Both the position numbers and the translations under genes were made by a program. Below are positions 45,060-55,511 of a stretch of DNA of 64,000 nt, piece after piece. The stretch is from Oribacterium sp. C9 (GTDB lineage: Bacteria > Bacillota > Clostridia > Lachnospirales > Lachnospiraceae). The stretch covers positions 1-64,000 of the forward strand of contig NZ_MUHW01000002.1 of assembly GCF_002007235.1 (NCBI RefSeq), given 5' to 3'. The notes below the pieces were generated by a model. It was not told where the DNA came from, searched no databases, and saw nothing but the letters and a program-made list of their open reading frames with translations. Numbering within the stretch: position 1 is the stretch's first letter; the number at the start of each line of letters is the position of its first letter.

Positions 45060-45761
45060 TCAGACCTTAAAGCGGTAGCCTACACCCCAGATAGTTTCGA
45101 TATATTGAGGCTTTGCCGTATCCATCTCTATCTTTTCTCTTATTTTTTTGATATGTACGGTAACAGTGGCGATATCACCAACCGAATCCATCTTCCATAT
45201 CTCTTTAAACAGTTCAGCTTTTGTATATACATGATTTGGATGTGATGCAAGAAAATACAACAGATCAAATTCTTTGGTGGTAAAGATCTTTTCATCATTA
45301 CCTACCCAAACACGTCTTGCTGTCGGGTCGATCTTCAGGCCACGTATCTCTATCATGTCATTTCCATCTTTTCCGTTGCCTATGAGTCTCTCATATCTGG
45401 CAAGATGAGCCTTTACTCTGGCCACAAGCTCTGATGCAGAGAAGGGTTTCGTCATATAGTCATCGGCTCCGAGTCCAAGACCTCTGATCTTATCAATATC
45501 ATCCTTGCGGGCAGAGACTATGATTATAGGGATGTCCTTTATAGAACGGATATCCTTGCATACCTCAAATCCATCTCTTCCCGGTAGCATGAGGTCAAGT
45601 ATGATAAGGTCAAAATTCTCTTTAAGTGCTTTCTCCAGCCCCTTTTCTCCATCATCAGTGATCGTAACCAAAAAGCCGGAAAGCTCAAGATAATCTCTCT
45701 CAAGTTCTGCGATGGACTGCTCGTCTTCAACTATCAGGATCTTCTTTTTATCCTCATCCAT
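45060..45761 (-). CDS. Response regulator, OmpR/PhoB family
   Basis: 233 residues. Receiver domain about 6-120 with the phospho-acceptor Asp in LIILDLMLPGRDG (near 56), Thr/Ser in IIIVSARKDD and Lys in YMTKPFS. C-terminal winged helix about 135-233 (FTTKEFDLLYFLASHPN ... IWGVGYRF). It binds DNA as a dimer when phosphorylated. Its start overlaps the end of the kinase gene at 45754 by 8 bases. The regulon cannot be told; OmpR-type proteins bind direct repeats of about 10-11 bp, and such an array lies 290 bases away upstream of ppdK. Confidence 0.95.
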   Translation of the reverse strand: MDEDKKKILIVEDEQSIAELERDYLELSGFLVTITDDGEKGLEKALKENFDLIILDLMLPGRDGFEVCKDIRSIKDIPIIIVSARKDDIDKIRGLGLGADDYMTKPFSASELVARVKAHLARYERLIGNGKDGNDMIEIRGLKIDPTARRVWVGNDEKIFTTKEFDLLYFLASHPNHVYTKAELFKEIWKMDSVGDIATVTVHIKKIREKIEMDTAKPQYIETIWGVGYRFKV

Positions 45762-46812
45762 TTACCTGTACCTCCTGAATACTTCGAATATACTTGCGAA
45801 GAACAAAATGTATCGTAGTTCCTTCTCCTTCCACGGAAGATGCCCAGATCCTTCCTCCGCTGTCCTCCACTATTTTTTTAACAATGGAAAGACCTATGCC
45901 GGATCCACCCTTCATGGAATTTCTGGAACTGTCTGCTCTGAAAAACCTTTGGAATATATACGGAAGATCTGTTTTAGCTATACCCTTTCCGTTGTCCCGT
46001 AGATTTATCTGTATAAAATCTCCGGCATCTTCAAGGTTCAGGGCTATCCTCTTCTCTTCCTTATCCATATATTTTACCGAGTTTGAGATGATGTTGTTTA
46101 TAACCTTTCTTAGCTGCTCCGGGTCTGCGATCATCTCTACCTCAGGTTCTATACTGTTTGTAAATTCAAACTCTATTCCCTGGGACTCCATATCAAGTCC
46201 GATCTCATCCGCACAATCCTGAAAATAGTCCTGAACTATCATGTGCTGGAAATCATATGGTATCTTGTTTGACTCTACTTTTACATAGTATCTCAGCTCG
46301 TCAATGAGCTTATCCATATCATTAGCTTTTATATTGATAGTCTGGATATATTTCTTCTGCATTTCAGGACTCTGGGCTATACCGTCCAGTATACCCTCGG
46401 AATATCCTTTGATGGCGGTAAGCGGGGTTTTCAGATCATGGGCAATATTCGTTATGAGCTCTCTGTTGGCATTGTCATTACGGATCTTTTCATCCTGCGT
46501 CTCCTTGAGTCTCATACGCATTTCATCAAATGCCTGCATCAGCTCACCGAACTCATCATTGGTCTCTGCCTCCAGCGTAAAATCCAGATCACCTGATTCT
46601 ATTCTTTTGGCGGCTGCCTTCAGCTCATCAACAGGCTTGACTATACCCATATAGATCCAGCAGATGAAGAAAAGGCCCGCTACTATAAGAGTCATCATAT
46701 TCATGCTCATGGTCGTATAACCCTTGAACATAAGATACATCAAAATCAACGGCAGAATAGTACTGATACAAAAGCTCACAGCTACTCGCCCCATAAGACC
46801 TACATGTTTCAT
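45754..46812 (-). CDS. Sensor histidine kinase paired with the response regulator
   Basis: 352 residues. Two membrane helices close together at the N-terminus (about 8-28 and 35-56) leave only a few residues outside, so it probably senses within the membrane or through a partner. HAMP about 58-110, HisKA with the phospho-His in NIAHDLKTPLTAIKG near 132, HATPase with NNIISNSVKYM, DNGKGIAK and GGSGIGLSIVKK. The start is a complete ATG frame at 46812; TAGTAGAGGGATGTGCC precedes it. Transcribed before the regulator gene. Confidence 0.94.
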   Translation of the reverse strand: MKHVGLMGRVAVSFCISTILPLILMYLMFKGYTTMSMNMMTLIVAGLFFICWIYMGIVKPVDELKAAAKRIESGDLDFTLEAETNDEFGELMQAFDEMRMRLKETQDEKIRNDNANRELITNIAHDLKTPLTAIKGYSEGILDGIAQSPEMQKKYIQTINIKANDMDKLIDELRYYVKVESNKIPYDFQHMIVQDYFQDCADEIGLDMESQGIEFEFTNSIEPEVEMIADPEQLRKVINNIISNSVKYMDKEEKRIALNLEDAGDFIQINLRDNGKGIAKTDLPYIFQRFFRADSSRNSMKGGSGIGLSIVKKIVEDSGGRIWASSVEGEGTTIHFVLRKYIRSIQEVQVNG

Positions 46813-46900
46813 GGCACATCCCTCTACTACCTATATTTTCGTCTCATTATACCATATGTATTACCCCTATTTTTAAAAGAAAACCTAGGATTATAGAGAA

Positions 46901-46934
46901 AAATCCGGTATGAACATAAGTTCATACCGGATTT
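46901..46934 (-). terminator. Terminator of glyS
   Basis: AAATCCGGTATGAA pairs with TTCATACCGGATTT, a 14-bp perfect stem with a six-base loop, followed on the minus strand by TTCTCT. Confidence 0.85.
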
Positions 46935-46991
46935 GAATATATTCTATAAGTCCTGCGCATGGCTTCACTTACGCTTACGCAATACTACAGC

Positions 46992-48386
46992 TTAGAATGC
47001 AAGCTTCTCCTCGAAGTAGCTCTTAAGCTGATCGATAGGAATACGCTCCTGCTTCATGGAATCTCTCTCACGGATAGTTACACAGTGATCATTCTCTGAA
47101 TCGAAATCGTATGTTACACAGTAAGGTGTTCCGATCTCATCCTGTCTTCTGTATCTCTTTCCGATGTTTCCTCTGTCATCATACTCAACATACCAGTACT
47201 TGGCGAGCTCATCATGAATAGCCTGTGCACCCTCGGCAAGCTTCTTTGAAAGTGGAAGGATACCGATCTTTACAGGTGCAAGTGCCGGATGGAAATGAAG
47301 AACTGTTCTCTCGTCTCCGCCCTCAAGCTGCTCTACATCGTATGCAGCGCAAAGGAAAGCAAGAGTTACACGATCTGCTCCGAGTGATGGCTCTACAACA
47401 TAAGGAATGTAGTGCTCATTTGTCTCATCATCAAAATATGACATATCCTGACCTGAAACCTCCTGATGACGTCCGAGGTCATAATCAGTTCTGTCAGCGA
47501 TACCCCAAAGCTCGCCCCAGCCAAACGGGAAAAGGAACTCAAGGTCTGTTGTTGCCTTTGAATAGAAGCTGAGCTCTTCCTTCTCGTGATCTCTTGCACG
47601 AAGCATGTCCTTAGGCATACCGAGGCTCAGGAGCCAGTCCTGGCAGAACTGCTTCCAATATGCGAACCACTCGAGATCTGTATCAGGCTTACAGAAGAAC
47701 TCAAGCTCCATCTGCTCGAACTCTCTGGTACGGAATGTGAAGTTTCCAGGTGTGATCTCGTTACGGAATGACTTACCGATCTGTCCGATACCGAATGGAA
47801 GCTTCTTACGTGATGTTCTCTGAACATTCTTGAAGTTTACGAAGATACCCTGTGCTGTCTCAGGACGGAGGTAAACTGCATTCTTTGCATCCTCTGTAAC
47901 ACCCTGGAAGGTCTTGAACATAAGATTGAACTGACGGATACCTGTAAAATTATGCTTACCACAAGTTGGGCACTCTACCTTGTTATCCTCGATGAACTTC
48001 TCCATCTCTTCGTTGGACCAGCCGTCTACAGAACCGTTAAGCTCCATAGCATTTGCTGCTGCAAAATCCTCGATGATCTTGTCAGCACGGAATCTCTCAT
48101 GACATTCCTTACAATCCATAAGAGGATCAGAGAAGGAAGCAAGATGTCCTGATGCGATCCATGTCTGTGGGTTCATAAGGATAGCGCAGTCAATGCCTAC
48201 ATTGTACTTTGACTCCTGGATGAATTTCTTCCACCATGCCTTCTTTACGTTGTTCTTAAGCTCAACACCGAGATTTCCGTAATCCCATGTGTTCGCAAGA
48301 CCACCGTAGATCTCAGAACCCGGATAAACAAATCCTCTTGACTTTGCAAGGGAAACGATAGTGTCCATTGTGTATTCTTTTGCCAT
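46992..48386 (-). CDS. glyS: Glycyl-tRNA synthetase (single-chain, eukaryote-like type)
   Basis: 464 residues, class II synthetase of the alpha2 type. The three class II motifs are visible: [17 protein letters not shown] with [13 protein letters not shown] (motif 2 region), and GADRVTLAF (motif 3). A zinc-type set of cysteines is present ([17 protein letters not shown]). The anticodon-binding domain is at the C-terminus. It charges tRNA-Gly. I looked for a T-box in the 178 bases upstream and did not see the conserved AGGGUGGNACCGCG block. The gene follows recO. Confidence 0.96.
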   Translation of the reverse strand: MAKEYTMDTIVSLAKSRGFVYPGSEIYGGLANTWDYGNLGVELKNNVKKAWWKKFIQESKYNVGIDCAILMNPQTWIASGHLASFSDPLMDCKECHERFRADKIIEDFAAANAMELNGSVDGWSNEEMEKFIEDNKVECPTCGKHNFTGIRQFNLMFKTFQGVTEDAKNAVYLRPETAQGIFVNFKNVQRTSRKKLPFGIGQIGKSFRNEITPGNFTFRTREFEQMELEFFCKPDTDLEWFAYWKQFCQDWLLSLGMPKDMLRARDHEKEELSFYSKATTDLEFLFPFGWGELWGIADRTDYDLGRHQEVSGQDMSYFDDETNEHYIPYVVEPSLGADRVTLAFLCAAYDVEQLEGGDERTVLHFHPALAPVKIGILPLSKKLAEGAQAIHDELAKYWYVEYDDRGNIGKRYRRQDEIGTPYCVTYDFDSENDHCVTIRERDSMKQERIPIDQLKSYFEEKLAF

Positions 48387-48564
48387 TTTTTCCTCTTTCT
48401 GCCGCCGGAGTGCGGCTAAGAATAAAGTTTATTGTTTTCTCGCTTACGCGTTACTCCCAACTATACATCCGGATCTCTGAAAAATCCAGCAAAACATTAC
48501 TTCTGTATTTATGTGGTTTTGTGTTCCTCAGACCTACTTTATCACCCCCGGTTGATAAAGCCCG

Positions 48565-49212
48565 TTATTTCAATGTCTTCAATATCTCCAGGGATCTGAA
48601 ATTGTGGGGGATCACACCATGCAGCAGACGGTCAACATTATCCGCAAACTCGGAAAGGACTTCCTCCTTAAGTGTAAATGTATAAAGCTTCATTACCGGT
48701 GTCTCCAGAACGTACTGCCATGCAAAACGACATGCCTGAGAACAGGGCATAGGCGGTTCTTCCGTATACTCACCGTTTATATACATAAGTCTCAGCTCGT
48801 ATATCCTGCGGACGAGAACATTATCAAGATTCTCATTGAGTATGGCTTTAAGGGACAGATATATGAGATTCACTGTCTCTTCCGCCTCAAGATTTTCCTG
48901 CGAGATATAATCAGCAAACTCCAGAATATAGGATCCGTAGCAGGCATTGACCAGATCCAGGGCGATCTCTTCAAAATAATTATTGACCTTCACAGATCTC
49001 AGATTGTAGCCGCTCCTGCCCTTTGTAACATTAAAGGTACCAAATACAAAATTTCTCGTACCCGCCATAAAAGAAGATCCGGGCTTTTTAGCCCCGGAGG
49101 CCCAGACAGTTATCTTGCCGTATTCATTTGTAAGCACAGAAAGTCTTTTATCAAAGTCGCGGGATGGTGCTGAATTTAGCACCACCCCGTGAAGTTCCAT
49201 TTCATCCTTCAT
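48565..49212 (-). CDS. recO: RecO recombination mediator, short form
   Basis: 215 residues, somewhat short for RecO (usually 240-255). The N-terminal OB fold (GVVLNSAPSRDFDKRLSVLTNEYGKITVWASGAKK) and the helical domain are there, but the segment that normally carries the zinc cysteines is reduced to MPCSQACRF. It helps load RecA with RecF/RecR. The start is 49212 or the in-frame ATG at 49200 with AAGGATGA before it. Four bases after the era stop, in an era-recO pair typical of Firmicutes. Confidence 0.92.
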   Translation of the reverse strand: MKDEMELHGVVLNSAPSRDFDKRLSVLTNEYGKITVWASGAKKPGSSFMAGTRNFVFGTFNVTKGRSGYNLRSVKVNNYFEEIALDLVNACYGSYILEFADYISQENLEAEETVNLIYLSLKAILNENLDNVLVRRIYELRLMYINGEYTEEPPMPCSQACRFAWQYVLETPVMKLYTFTLKEEVLSEFADNVDRLLHGVIPHNFRSLEILKTLK

Positions 49213-49215
49213 TTT

Positions 49216-50124
49216 TTACGTCTCGTCCTTGTAGCCGTAATTCTTCAAAAATGTATCCGAATCTCTCCAGTCCTTACGCACCTTTACGAAAAGCTGAAGG
49301 TTTACCTTTTCCTCTACCATCTTCTCTATCTGGATACGAGCGCCTGTCCCTATCCTTTTCAGCATGGAACCGCCCTTACCTATGATGATTCCCTTATGTG
49401 CATCTCTTTCACATACTATGGTAGCCTTGATATCCCAGAGACCATCGTTTCTCTGATGCATCTGATCAATGAGAACTGCTATCCCATGAGGTACTTCATC
49501 CTGAAGCTTACGGAGAGCCTGCTCACGTATCAGTTCTGCTGCGATCTCCCTCATAGTCTGATCTGTCACTGTATCCTGATCAAAGTATCGGGGTCCCTCA
49601 GGAAGGTACTTAAATACCGCCTTTTTAAATCCTTCGATATTCTGGGCTCTCGCCGCGGAAAGCGGAACGATCTCGTCAAAGGGCATCAGAGATTTATATT
49701 TCTCTATGGCAGCGTCCAGCTCCTCCGGCTTGTCCTTCATGGTGTCGATCTTGTTCACCACCAGGACCTTCGGTTTACTGGAGGCTTTGATGACCTCTGC
49801 AATATGCTGTTCTCCCGCACCTATATAGGTAGTCGGCTCTACAAGCCATACGATGACATCCACATCCTGAAGCGTCTTCTCCGCCACATTATCCATGTAC
49901 TCACCAAGCTTATTCTTTGCCTTATGTATGCCCGGTGTATCAAGGAAAATGATCTGACCTCTCTCATCGTCATAGACAGTCTGGATTCTTCCTCTCGTAG
50001 TCTGTGGCTTGTTGGATACGATAGCTATTTTCTGTCCGATAACATGATTCATCAGTGTTGATTTACCTACATTAGGTCGTCCTACCAGTGCTACATATCC
50101 TGTTTTAATTTTTTTATCACTCAT
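49216..50124 (-). CDS. era: GTPase Era
   Basis: 302 residues. GTPase motifs GRPNVGKSTL, DTPGIHKAKNK and NKID; C-terminal KH domain with GIIIGKGGSMLKRIG. It binds the 3' end of 16S rRNA during 30S assembly. A stem TTCCTTCCCG/CGGGAAGGAA at 50145-50178 between the protease gene and era has no T-run, so read-through is likely. Directly followed by recO. Confidence 0.97.
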   Translation of the reverse strand: MSDKKIKTGYVALVGRPNVGKSTLMNHVIGQKIAIVSNKPQTTRGRIQTVYDDERGQIIFLDTPGIHKAKNKLGEYMDNVAEKTLQDVDVIVWLVEPTTYIGAGEQHIAEVIKASSKPKVLVVNKIDTMKDKPEELDAAIEKYKSLMPFDEIVPLSAARAQNIEGFKKAVFKYLPEGPRYFDQDTVTDQTMREIAAELIREQALRKLQDEVPHGIAVLIDQMHQRNDGLWDIKATIVCERDAHKGIIIGKGGSMLKRIGTGARIQIEKMVEEKVNLQLFVKVRKDWRDSDTFLKNYGYKDET

Positions 50125-50144
50125 ATATATCTCTCTTCAAACAG

Positions 50145-50178
50145 TTCCTTCCCGGAGAGCCGTCTCCACGGGAAGGAA
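50145..50178 (-). terminator. Hairpin between the M16 protease gene and era (weak terminator)
   Basis: TTCCTTCCCG pairs with CGGGAAGGAA (10 bp). There is no T-run on the minus strand after it. It could reduce read-through or shape the era leader. Confidence 0.4.
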
Positions 50179-50184
50179 TCATAC

Positions 50185-53148
50185 TTACTTAAAAAGGTCC
50201 TCTGTTGTCAGGAACTTATCCTTATTCTCTTCTATGAGCTGACCGTTTCCAATGGTGCAGGCTGCACCCTTCAAAAGTATAGCCTCCATGTAATCTGAAA
50301 GCTTTCTGATATCAGCTTCCTTTGTTGCCAACACCTGATCACGCTCTTTCTGAAGCATGTCATTGGATACCTTTGACATAAAGGCGCTGACTGTAAGAGC
50401 CGCTTTTGCGGAGTTTGTTCTTGGTGTATCCATCTCGGAGATGGCACCTATGATGTATTTTGTCATATCTCTCTCCGAGGTCGTAAAGCTTCTTACATAC
50501 TCTGGAAGTCCCTGATATATGTCCAGAGTCTCCTTGAGATGAGGATCTCTGTAGGACACGAAATATCCCTCTCCGGATCTTCCGAAACCTGACATGCAGC
50601 CGTAGGCTCCTCCCTTTACTCTTAAGTTAAGCCACAGATACTGATAATTGAGTATAACCTTCAGTACTCTGAGACTTCCTGTGTAAGGAAGCTTCTCTGT
50701 ATCAAAACGTCCGGTACGCGCAACATAGTTCACCTGTGAAGGTGTCTTGAAGCCCTCATTGAGATTGCCTGAAAGCTCTATCTGAGCTCCATCGTAAGAC
50801 TTCTCTCCCTTATATGGCTTATATCCCTTATCAAGCTTTTTACAGTTTTCCTGCTTCTTTACAGCGCCGGATGTGAACTTCTTTATAAAGTCCGAAAAAT
50901 CCTTTCTGAAGGCATCATAGCCCTTCTTCTCGGCAGCTATGGAAACAAACATATTCTCTGCACGGAAAAGCTTGTCGGAAACCTCCCAGAGCTTTCTAAC
51001 CAGCTTCTTTGGATCCTTCTGGAATTCCGCCGAGATCCTGTTTATGAACTGATAATAGCCTATACCACCTGTAAGATCTGCATATCTTCCGGTACCGGAG
51101 AAATACGAGGTAGCTCTGTTTACAGCAAAGCTGTGGCTTGCACCTTCAACTCTCATACGTTCTCTGGAGCGGGCCTCATTGAGGATCTCCTGCATACGCT
51201 TCTTATCCTCGAACTTTGTCGTATGAAGTATCTCATCTATGATGTCAAATCCGAAACGGAATCCATCATAAAGAAGCTTTATCTCAACACTGAAAACACC
51301 CGTATATCTTCCGTAATTTCTGATATCAGGATATGCATTGGTATCAAAATTGATGCCACCCGCATTTAAAAGAATATCCGATGTAAGATCCTGGAAGCTG
51401 TGCTTTTCGGTATCCATGTAGCCAAGTACAGTCTTCAGAAAACCGGCGTAAGGAAGCTCCTCCTCCGTAAGGGATGAAGTATTGAAGTTGAATCTGAGAT
51501 ATGCGATTCCTCTGGTGTTAAGCTCAGTGTTTACAACCAGTGTATCGGACAGCTTCTCTTCCTTCCACTCAAACTTATCCGCCTTCTTATTGATATCGCT
51601 AATGCTTAAAAGCGGCAGCTTATTGAGAGCCTCTTCACTTGTCGGCTCCGCCTGATACTCCTTAAGCATTCTGGTGTCGGATACGCACTTTTGGATCTCC
51701 TGCGGAGTCATCTTTGCCTTGATATCCGAAAGCTTCTTCTTAAGCTCCTTCTCGCGCTTCTCAGTGAGACCTCTCTCCGGTGTCAGGATCACCATGGCTG
51801 AATGATTATTATCCAGGAGATACTTCTCGATAAGCTTCTCAAAATATCCCTTATTTACATCCTCACGAAGCTCCTTGTAGAATTTCTCACACTCGAGATA
51901 ATCCCATGGCTTTCCGCCATACAACCATGTATCAAGAGATGTAAGGGAATAAACAAGCCCCTTTGGAGTACGTCCGTAATCAGCCTCTCTGTACTGGAAC
52001 TCGTCATGATTTATAGCCGCAAGAAGAGTCTTCTTATCAAGGCCCTCTTTCACAAGCTTCTTAAGAGTAGAGTTGATGATATCGAGGAATCTCTCCTTTT
52101 CCTTCTTCTCCGTTCCCTTTGCTGTTACTGTAAAGTACGGCTGCTTTATTCCGTCCTGGAATCCACCGAAGATATCCTCACCTATACCTGCATCCACAAG
52201 AGCCTGCTTTAGAGGAGCTCCGGGAGATGAAAGAAGCGCATAGTCAAGAATATCAAAGGCAAGGTTAAGCTTGTTGTCCACCGCATCCACAACCGCATTC
52301 CACGAAAGATAGCTGTTGTTCTCCAGCGGTTCATTATCACCTACGGAGTATGTGATCTCCTCCTCATGCATCTTACCGAATGGCTTTTGGAATGCTATGT
52401 CTGAATTCGGCTCTATCGCATCGTACTTTGAGAGGTATTCCCTATCAAGCCACTCCAGCTTCTTCTCCATGTCCATATCACCGTAAAGGAATATATAGGA
52501 ATTCGACGGATGATAGAAACGTGCATGAAACTCCTTGAACTGCTCGAAAGTAAGATCCGGGATGTTCACAGGATCTCCGCCGGATTCATTGCCATAGGTT
52601 GTGTCCGGAAAAAGCGCATGCATGATATATCTTTCAAGAACGGACTCGGGATTTGAAAAAACTCCCTTCATCTCGTTATATACTACACCGTTATATATAA
52701 GCTCTGACTTTTCATCCTCCATCTCATAATGCCAGCCTTCCTGCAGCATGATACGGGGATCCTTTACAGAATTCGGATGGAAAACCGCATCCATGTAAAC
52801 GTTCATAAGATTGTCGAAATCCTTGTCGTTTCTTGACGCAATAGGATAAACAGTCTTATCGGGATAAGTCATGGCATTTAAAAATGTATTGAGAGAGCCC
52901 TTGGCAAGTTCTACGAAAGGATCCTTCAATGGGAATTTATCAGATCCGCAGAGTACTGAATGTTCTGTGATATGAGCAACACCGGTGCTATCCTCTGCAG
53001 GAGTACGGAAGGCAATACCGAAAACCTTATTGTCATCTTCGTTTTTCATCGTGAATATCCGGGCACCGCTCTTTTTGTGCCTGTAAATTCCCGCATCTGT
53101 AGACAGTTCATCAATTCGTTTTGTCTCTATCAGCTCATAGTTCTTCAT
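50185..53148 (-). CDS. M16C (presequence protease/CYM1-like) metallopeptidase
   Basis: 987 residues, a full-length single-chain M16C enzyme made of four homologous domains. The inverted zinc motif HxxEH is seen as HITEHSVLCGSDKF near 61-74, followed about 75 residues on by YNEMKGVFSNPE, which supplies the third ligand. No signal peptide, so cytoplasmic; it would degrade unstructured peptides. It lies before era but is separated by a hairpin. The C-terminal half has the family block LRVKGGAYGCMSGF. Confidence 0.95.
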   Translation of the reverse strand: MKNYELIETKRIDELSTDAGIYRHKKSGARIFTMKNEDDNKVFGIAFRTPAEDSTGVAHITEHSVLCGSDKFPLKDPFVELAKGSLNTFLNAMTYPDKTVYPIASRNDKDFDNLMNVYMDAVFHPNSVKDPRIMLQEGWHYEMEDEKSELIYNGVVYNEMKGVFSNPESVLERYIMHALFPDTTYGNESGGDPVNIPDLTFEQFKEFHARFYHPSNSYIFLYGDMDMEKKLEWLDREYLSKYDAIEPNSDIAFQKPFGKMHEEEITYSVGDNEPLENNSYLSWNAVVDAVDNKLNLAFDILDYALLSSPGAPLKQALVDAGIGEDIFGGFQDGIKQPYFTVTAKGTEKKEKERFLDIINSTLKKLVKEGLDKKTLLAAINHDEFQYREADYGRTPKGLVYSLTSLDTWLYGGKPWDYLECEKFYKELREDVNKGYFEKLIEKYLLDNNHSAMVILTPERGLTEKREKELKKKLSDIKAKMTPQEIQKCVSDTRMLKEYQAEPTSEEALNKLPLLSISDINKKADKFEWKEEKLSDTLVVNTELNTRGIAYLRFNFNTSSLTEEELPYAGFLKTVLGYMDTEKHSFQDLTSDILLNAGGINFDTNAYPDIRNYGRYTGVFSVEIKLLYDGFRFGFDIIDEILHTTKFEDKKRMQEILNEARSRERMRVEGASHSFAVNRATSYFSGTGRYADLTGGIGYYQFINRISAEFQKDPKKLVRKLWEVSDKLFRAENMFVSIAAEKKGYDAFRKDFSDFIKKFTSGAVKKQENCKKLDKGYKPYKGEKSYDGAQIELSGNLNEGFKTPSQVNYVARTGRFDTEKLPYTGSLRVLKVILNYQYLWLNLRVKGGAYGCMSGFGRSGEGYFVSYRDPHLKETLDIYQGLPEYVRSFTTSERDMTKYIIGAISEMDTPRTNSAKAALTVSAFMSKVSNDMLQKERDQVLATKEADIRKLSDYMEAILLKGAACTIGNGQLIEENKDKFLTTEDLFK

Positions 53149-53241
53149 AAGCCGTTCTCCTCTCCGTCATCCCCTTATATTTCGCTGTGCGAAGGGATGA
53201 CGCTGCTTGACGTTTTCCTCTGAAACCATCAATTCTATGCT

Positions 53242-54090
53242 TTATATGTTACCTATCAGTCTGTCCTTAAACAGCGCCACTGCCTCTCTTGTTGCCAGAT
53301 GAACCAGCATAAGCTCATCTGTTTTGGTGGCCATCGGACAGGCATCAGGAAAACCATACCTTTTCGCTATCTCCCCTGCCCGGAAAAGATTGAACTCCGA
53401 TGTAATGATCCCGATAGATAACGGACGCTCAACTCCGATAATTATATCATCTCCCGGCCATTTTCTACCATCTATAGCACTATTATGTCTCACACGATTT
53501 GCCAGCATCTTCTGTTCATGATCCTGCTTGATAGTTCTCAGAGAAAATCCAACCTTTTCCTGAGTTGAATCAGAATAAAACTCAAGGAGAAGATTTTTTT
53601 CAGGAACCCCCGCTTTTATCATGTAATGATACATGACTGTTGCTTCAGTACTTCTGTCATAATCGCTTCTTCCACCCGAAAGCACAAATACCGTGTTAGG
53701 ATTCTCTCTGGCATATTCGATGGCCTTATCCAGCCTTCTCTTCAGGGACTTGGATATCTTATTGTCCACGAGATCCGTTCCCAGTACTATCACATAATCC
53801 AGATTTTTCTGTGCAACTGTAGAAGCATTACTGAATATAACGAGAAGCAGAACAGCCAATGTACTCACACAGAGACCGTATGTGGTAAAGGCAAAGATAA
53901 AAGGTCGAAGATTTATTTCCTTCTTTTCTCTGTTTCTGTGTTTTACATATCTTACGAGTCCAAACATCAAAAAGTTAATAAACGCAAACAAGGGCCAGAA
54001 CCACATAAATGCGGTCAGCCCATGATTTACGAATATTGCAGCGTCATATGCAAGGGACGCTATCCCTATAGCAATAAAGCTAAGTTCCAT
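53242..54090 (-). CDS. DUF218 (YdcF/SanA-like) membrane protein
   Basis: 282 residues. Three hydrophobic segments in the first 100 residues, then the DUF218 domain (YVIVLGTDLVDNKISKSLKRRLDKA; FVLSGGRSDYDRSTEATVM; STQEKVGFSLRTIKQD). The conserved SGG and TxExxx features are present. The role in this group is unsettled; SanA and ElyC are linked to envelope integrity. It lies 75 bases after trhP on the same strand. Confidence 0.88.
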   Translation of the reverse strand: MELSFIAIGIASLAYDAAIFVNHGLTAFMWFWPLFAFINFLMFGLVRYVKHRNREKKEINLRPFIFAFTTYGLCVSTLAVLLLVIFSNASTVAQKNLDYVIVLGTDLVDNKISKSLKRRLDKAIEYARENPNTVFVLSGGRSDYDRSTEATVMYHYMIKAGVPEKNLLLEFYSDSTQEKVGFSLRTIKQDHEQKMLANRVRHNSAIDGRKWPGDDIIIGVERPLSIGIITSEFNLFRAGEIAKRYGFPDACPMATKTDELMLVHLATREAVALFKDRLIGNI

Positions 54091-54165
54091 ACTTTTTCAG
54101 TCAACATACCGAAGCATAATGTTTTCTTTCCATATGACATCTCACTTCGGAAGTTTCCTTTCTAT

Positions 54166-55419
54166 TTAGTCAACATCCACCTTTTCTGCTGTTTCTTTTC
54201 TGATAATGTCTCCGGAAGAAGGCTGTACAGAAAATCTAACCTTGATCTGCTGACATGCATGAGGACATGATTCCTGAGGAACATCTGTCTCAGCATCACG
54301 GATCTCCAGAACCTCGATAGGTATATCCTCACCGTTAGGCTTCATGATCTCGATGGTCTCTCCAACCGAGAACTTATTCTTCTGTTCGAGATAACACCAG
54401 CCCTCAGAATCGGTCTCTCTGATAGTACCGAGGTAAACAGAACCTGTAACATAAGTGTTGTTGTCGTAGATGTGATCCTCTGCAGATGGCTTTCCATAGT
54501 AGAATCCTGTAGTGAATTCTCTGTATGTACACTTCGCGATCTCAGACTTGTACCACTCCATATTTGCACGGTACTTCTCTTCGCTCTCCTTCAGATCATC
54601 AAGTGCTTTACGATATGTTCTGGCAACTGTTGCTACATAAAGAGCAGTCTTCATTCGACCCTCGATCTTCAGTGAATCGATGCCTGCATCAATAAGCTCA
54701 GGCACATGCTCTATCATGCAGAGATCCTTTGAATTGAAGATAAAGGTTCCTCTGTCGTTCTCGTAGATCGGATAGTACTGTCCCGGTCTCTTTTCCTCAA
54801 CGATATTATACTTCCATCTGCATGGATGTGTACACTCCCCGCGATTGGCATCTCTTCCCGTAAAGAAATTACTGAGCATGCATCGTCCTGAATATGACAT
54901 ACACATTGCGCCATGGATGAATGCCTCTATATCAAGCTCCTCAGGAATATGTTCCCTGATCTCCTTGATCTCCTTCAGGCTGAGCTCTCTCGCACATACT
55001 ACTCTCTTGGCTCCCATCTTCCACCAGAAAAGGAAGGTTTCGTAGTTAGTGTTGTTAGCCTGAGTTGAGATATGGATCTCTATTGTCTCAGGCAATGTCT
55101 CCTTCGCGATCATGAACATGCCCGGATCAGCTACCAGTACAGCATCGATGCCTGTTGTGGAGAGCTCCTTGAAATATTCACGTGCCTCATCCATATCACC
55201 ATTATGTGCCAGGATGTTGGCAGTTACAAATACTTTTACATTTCTTTCATGAGCATATGCCACGCCCTCACGGATATCATCTATGCTGAAGTTCTTGGCA
55301 TTGGCACGCAGTCCGAATGCCTCTCCGCCGATATAAACCGCATTGGCACCGTAGTTCACCGCAACCTTAAGTACTTCCAAAGATCCTGCAGGAATCAATA
55401 ACTCTGTTTCTTTTAACAT
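54166..55419 (-). CDS. trhP: U32 family protein, probable tRNA 5-hydroxyuridine synthesis protein TrhP
   Basis: 417 residues of the U32 'peptidase' family. The four-cysteine cluster region reads CARELSLK, then GAMCMSYSGRCMLSN, then GECTHPCRWKY. Bacillus relatives (YrrN/YrrO) work in prephenate-dependent hydroxylation of U34 in tRNA. Here the next gene upstream is the methyltransferase TrmR, which methylates that hydroxyl, so the assignment is well supported by context. AGAGGAGAAAGA precedes the ATG. Confidence 0.9.
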   Translation of the reverse strand: MLKETELLIPAGSLEVLKVAVNYGANAVYIGGEAFGLRANAKNFSIDDIREGVAYAHERNVKVFVTANILAHNGDMDEAREYFKELSTTGIDAVLVADPGMFMIAKETLPETIEIHISTQANNTNYETFLFWWKMGAKRVVCARELSLKEIKEIREHIPEELDIEAFIHGAMCMSYSGRCMLSNFFTGRDANRGECTHPCRWKYNIVEEKRPGQYYPIYENDRGTFIFNSKDLCMIEHVPELIDAGIDSLKIEGRMKTALYVATVARTYRKALDDLKESEEKYRANMEWYKSEIAKCTYREFTTGFYYGKPSAEDHIYDNNTYVTGSVYLGTIRETDSEGWCYLEQKNKFSVGETIEIMKPNGEDIPIEVLEIRDAETDVPQESCPHACQQIKVRFSVQPSSGDIIRKETAEKVDVD

Positions 55420-55511
55420 TCTTTCTCCTCTTTATAACTCATATCAAGACTTAATTGTCAAACAACGATATCGCACCTCTATACACGAAGCACTCCCACA
55501 CTTAAGTCCTA

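Noticed and set aside
48387-48564. T-box leader of glyS
   Set aside because: The conserved T-box sequence is not present and the gap is short. A stem CTTTATCA/TGATAAAG near 48537-48560 lacks a T-run.
49189-50061. A 290-codon plus-strand frame opposite era
   Set aside because: Antisense to a complete, conserved gene and without any recognisable domain.
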